Below, one piece after another: positions 62,200-64,000 of a DNA stretch of 64,000 nt. The translations under genes were made by a program, and so were the position numbers. Source of the stretch: Topomyia yanbarensis (Eukaryota; Arthropoda; Insecta; Diptera; Culicidae); assembly GCF_030247195.1 (NCBI RefSeq), contig NC_080671.1, positions 208,034,045 through 208,098,044 of the forward strand. The letters are read 5' to 3'. The notes below the pieces were generated by a model that did no database searches, was not told where the DNA came from, and saw only the letters and a program-made list of their open reading frames with translations. How positions within the stretch are numbered: position 1 is the stretch's first letter; every line of letters begins with the position of its first letter.

Positions 62200-62427
62200 A
62201 AAGATTTTGACATTGATGCCGAATGGAATTTTTTCGCAACTTGTCATGGAAAGGGCCCTTGTGATGCTTTGGGAGGAGTATTGAAACGAAACGCTGCGAA
62301 AGCGACTTTGAAAGGTCATCATATAACAACAGCCCAAGAACTTTATAATTGGGCTATTTCTAAGCCACACCCAAAAATACACTATCAGCTATTTTCGGAA
62401 TCCGAATACAATAAAATGAAAAAAAGT
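62200..62427 (+). pseudogene. Fragment of a repeat-associated protein with a HGKGPCD motif
   Basis: The frame reads DIDAEWNFFATCHGKGPCDA, then LGGVLKRNAAKATLKGHHI, TAQELYNWAISKPHPKIHYQ to a TAA at 62428. I recall the pattern A-T-S-H-G-K-G-x-C-D-G-x-G-G-x-x-K-R from multi-copy uncharacterised proteins of insects and cnidarians, thought to be transposon-linked; the link is from memory and not checked. The part upstream of about 62200 does not look coding, so this is a fragment, probably a 3' exon carried by a DNA element. Confidence 0.45.
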
Positions 62428-62529
62428 TAAACAATCGTTATACACGTGTAAAGCAAATTTCGGGAACACAGTCGTTCTATAGTTTTAAGGTTCAAAGTAC
62501 CTTTTTTAAGCATGTGTTCGAATTGAACG

Positions 62530-62960
62530 CTTGGTAGTGTGCGTAGGAAAATTTGTGTTCAGCTTTGCCACCGGATTATCCGTTTAAACGTTTTTAAAGC
62601 TCTAAAAGAAGAATATCAGTCGATTTATTAGATCATCACGATTCATTTCATGCAAAATACCTGCTGGAAAAACCATCGGCTTAGCTAAATGGTGCTTTTG
62701 AAAAAGTGGCTGTGGTTTTTTCATTGCGCAGTTGTGTTGCGTACCCCAGCTCGGTGTGGTAGTGTGATAAAAAATCACAGCCACTTTTTCTAAAGCACCA
62801 TCCAGTTAAGCCGATGGTTTTTCCAGCAGGTATTTTGCATGAATTGAATCGTGATGATCTAATAAATCGACTGATATTCTTCTTTTAGAGTTTTGAAAAG
62901 GTTTAAATAGATAATCTGGTGGCAAAGCTGAACACAATTTTTCTTACGCATACTACCAAG
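62530..62960. repeat. 430-bp hairpin (two arms of about 200 bp)
   Basis: CTTGGTAGTGTGCGTAGGAA at 62530 pairs with the inverted end at 62960. The arms 62530-62735 and 62768-62960 pair along almost their full length, including CTGCTGGAAAAACCATCGGC and its inverse. The loop is only about 32 bp. This is either a MITE with very long ends or an inverted duplication. Confidence 0.88.
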
Positions 62961-62974
62961 CCTTGGGGTAGCCT

Positions 62975-63455
62975 TGAGCCTTAAGCTTCAAAATTAAAAC
63001 TATATTATTGTCAAACGGTATTCGGTATTTTCGAAGGAAGAAATATTTGTTAAATTATGGTTAAAAAATAAACGAATAAAGTTATAAAATGTTTTACTTA
63101 TTTCTCTTCATGCTTCTGGATTTTTAATACAAAAATAAATAATGCCGAAATATGACCCTTTTAAAACCACCAGGTTTTTTATTGAAGTGGAATTTCTAAC
63201 CAAAGAAAAATTATATCTCCGAAACCTCTAGATATGACTATATATGAGATATTGTGTAGAATTGAATGATCTTTCAAATAAAAATATAGAACTATGAAGT
63301 ATTCAAGGACCGTCGCAGTGAAAATAAAAAAAACATTTTATGCGTATTTTGTTCGTACAAAACACAATATTTTTTAAAGCTAATATTTTTTGTTGAAACT
63401 ACACTTAAATCCCTATAACCCATGGAAATCGGTTCAGCGGTTCAAAATTGTTTGA
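62975..63455. repeat. Right arm of the long interrupted inverted repeat
   Basis: This is the inverse of pieces of 49500-51143, as listed for the left arm, without the 889-bp element. It begins at CTTAAGCTTCAAAATTAAAAC and ends at GGTTCAGCGGTTCAAAA, where the direct repeat at 63449 takes over. Confidence 0.7.
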
Positions 63456-63672
63456 ATTTTAATGATTCAATATTACCGTTACTATGAATACTCATTAGTT
63501 CTGTCGCTAAAATTTGCGTTCCAGGCCAGTTTCCGCAACACTGCAGCCAACATTGTTCGCTCGAATTTTCACAAATTATTTTTGGAAACAAATCATTATA
63601 TGAGTTAACACCATCCGGAAGCGATTTACTGCTTTGTAATGTTTTAAAAATAAGTTTAATGTTTTGATGATA
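63449..63672. repeat. Direct repeat, copy 2
   Basis: This is the near-identical second copy of 61838-62062. It lies immediately after the right inverted-repeat arm and before the MITE that starts at 63690. Confidence 0.85.
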
Positions 63673-63689
63673 ATATTATTATAATAATA

Positions 63690-64000
63690 CAGTGTGTCCC
63701 ACATTTATATGTTCACCCCGTTTTTTCAGGATAACTTTTTTTTTTCTTTCGAGCAAAGTGCACCAAATTTTCAGCGTTTGCTTTGAAACTTAATCAACGA
63801 TGTTTCTCGAAATTTGAAAGCTCTGGTACGTTTCGTTCGTTTGTTATGGAAGTTTAAGTAAAAAAGTGGTGTCCCACATTTATACGTTCACCCTACTAAA
63901 TTTTAGATAACTTTTTTTCTATTCAAACTGCTCAAGATTTTCAGCATTTATTTTAAAACTTAATCAACGATTTTTCTCGAAGTTTGGAGACCTTGGTGCA
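63690..64000. mobile_element. Left end of a TA/CAGTGTGTCCCAC MITE, cut by the window edge
   Basis: After TA the DNA reads CAGTGTGTCCCACATTTATA. The start recurs as GGTGTCCCACATTTATACG at about 63870, giving a tandem unit of about 180 bp with AAACTTAATCAACGAT in each. A Tc1/mariner-type element is likely. The other end lies outside the window. Confidence 0.6.

Overview
This is eukaryotic, insect-type nuclear DNA, most likely from a culicine mosquito (Aedes-like). That call rests on the extreme density of nested transposable elements, AT-rich spacers, short GT-AG introns of 50-77 bp, and mosquito-style repeat families (I, Jockey and CR1-like LINEs, a Ty3/gypsy element, tRNA-derived SINEs, many TA-flanked MITEs). 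The species assignment is inference. Nothing prokaryotic is present.

Only one clear host gene is visible: the first five exons of a USP35/USP38-like ubiquitin protease at 40180-41446 on the plus strand. It breaks off in an intron just after the catalytic cysteine box, and no later exon was recognised in the window. A DUF4780-type ORF (42917-43668, minus) lies in what would be that intron and is probably repeat-derived.

Layout. 1-4335: spacer and two tandem-repeat blocks. 4336-17280: a minus-strand CR1-like LINE split inside its endonuclease by an 8.57-kb TA-flanked element (6866-15434). That element carries arrays of CACGG-type repeats, 110-bp repeats, a small MITE and a GC-ended hAT-like element. 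17696-18195: Jockey-type LINE fragment. 18426-19670: three head-to-tail tRNA-like SINE units. 19687-20759: MITE. 20780-32640: a 153-bp tandem array interrupted by a gypsy LTR retrotransposon (21237-32388), which itself carries a LINE/SINE-type insertion in gag and a MITE in its 3' LTR. 33616-39655: LTR-like block, small hAT MITE, a second CACGG-array element and palindromic MITEs. 40180-43668: host gene and DUF4780 ORF. 44178-51143: palindromes, a 390-bp (TA)n tract and Tc1/mariner-like MITEs. 51167-53290: a poly-A insertion with an approximately 35-bp target duplication. 53306-54450: a tandem duplication. 54491-61491: a TA-flanked DNA element with a full-length I-clade LINE (55123-61258, both ORFs open) nested inside. 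61493-64000: fragments, a 430-bp hairpin and a further MITE cut by the window end.

The order of insertion can be read in several places because target-site duplications are preserved. Examples are the TA that keeps the endonuclease reading frame when joined, the 15-bp duplication around the I-clade LINE, the 4-bp duplication around gypsy and the 23-bp duplication inside gag. The most noteworthy items are the intact I-clade LINE with overlapping ATGGCTAA stop/start, the CACTAAGG/CACGG-array element family, the hAT-like element between two copies of an 800-bp array segment, and the long hairpins that could feed small-RNA pathways if transcribed.
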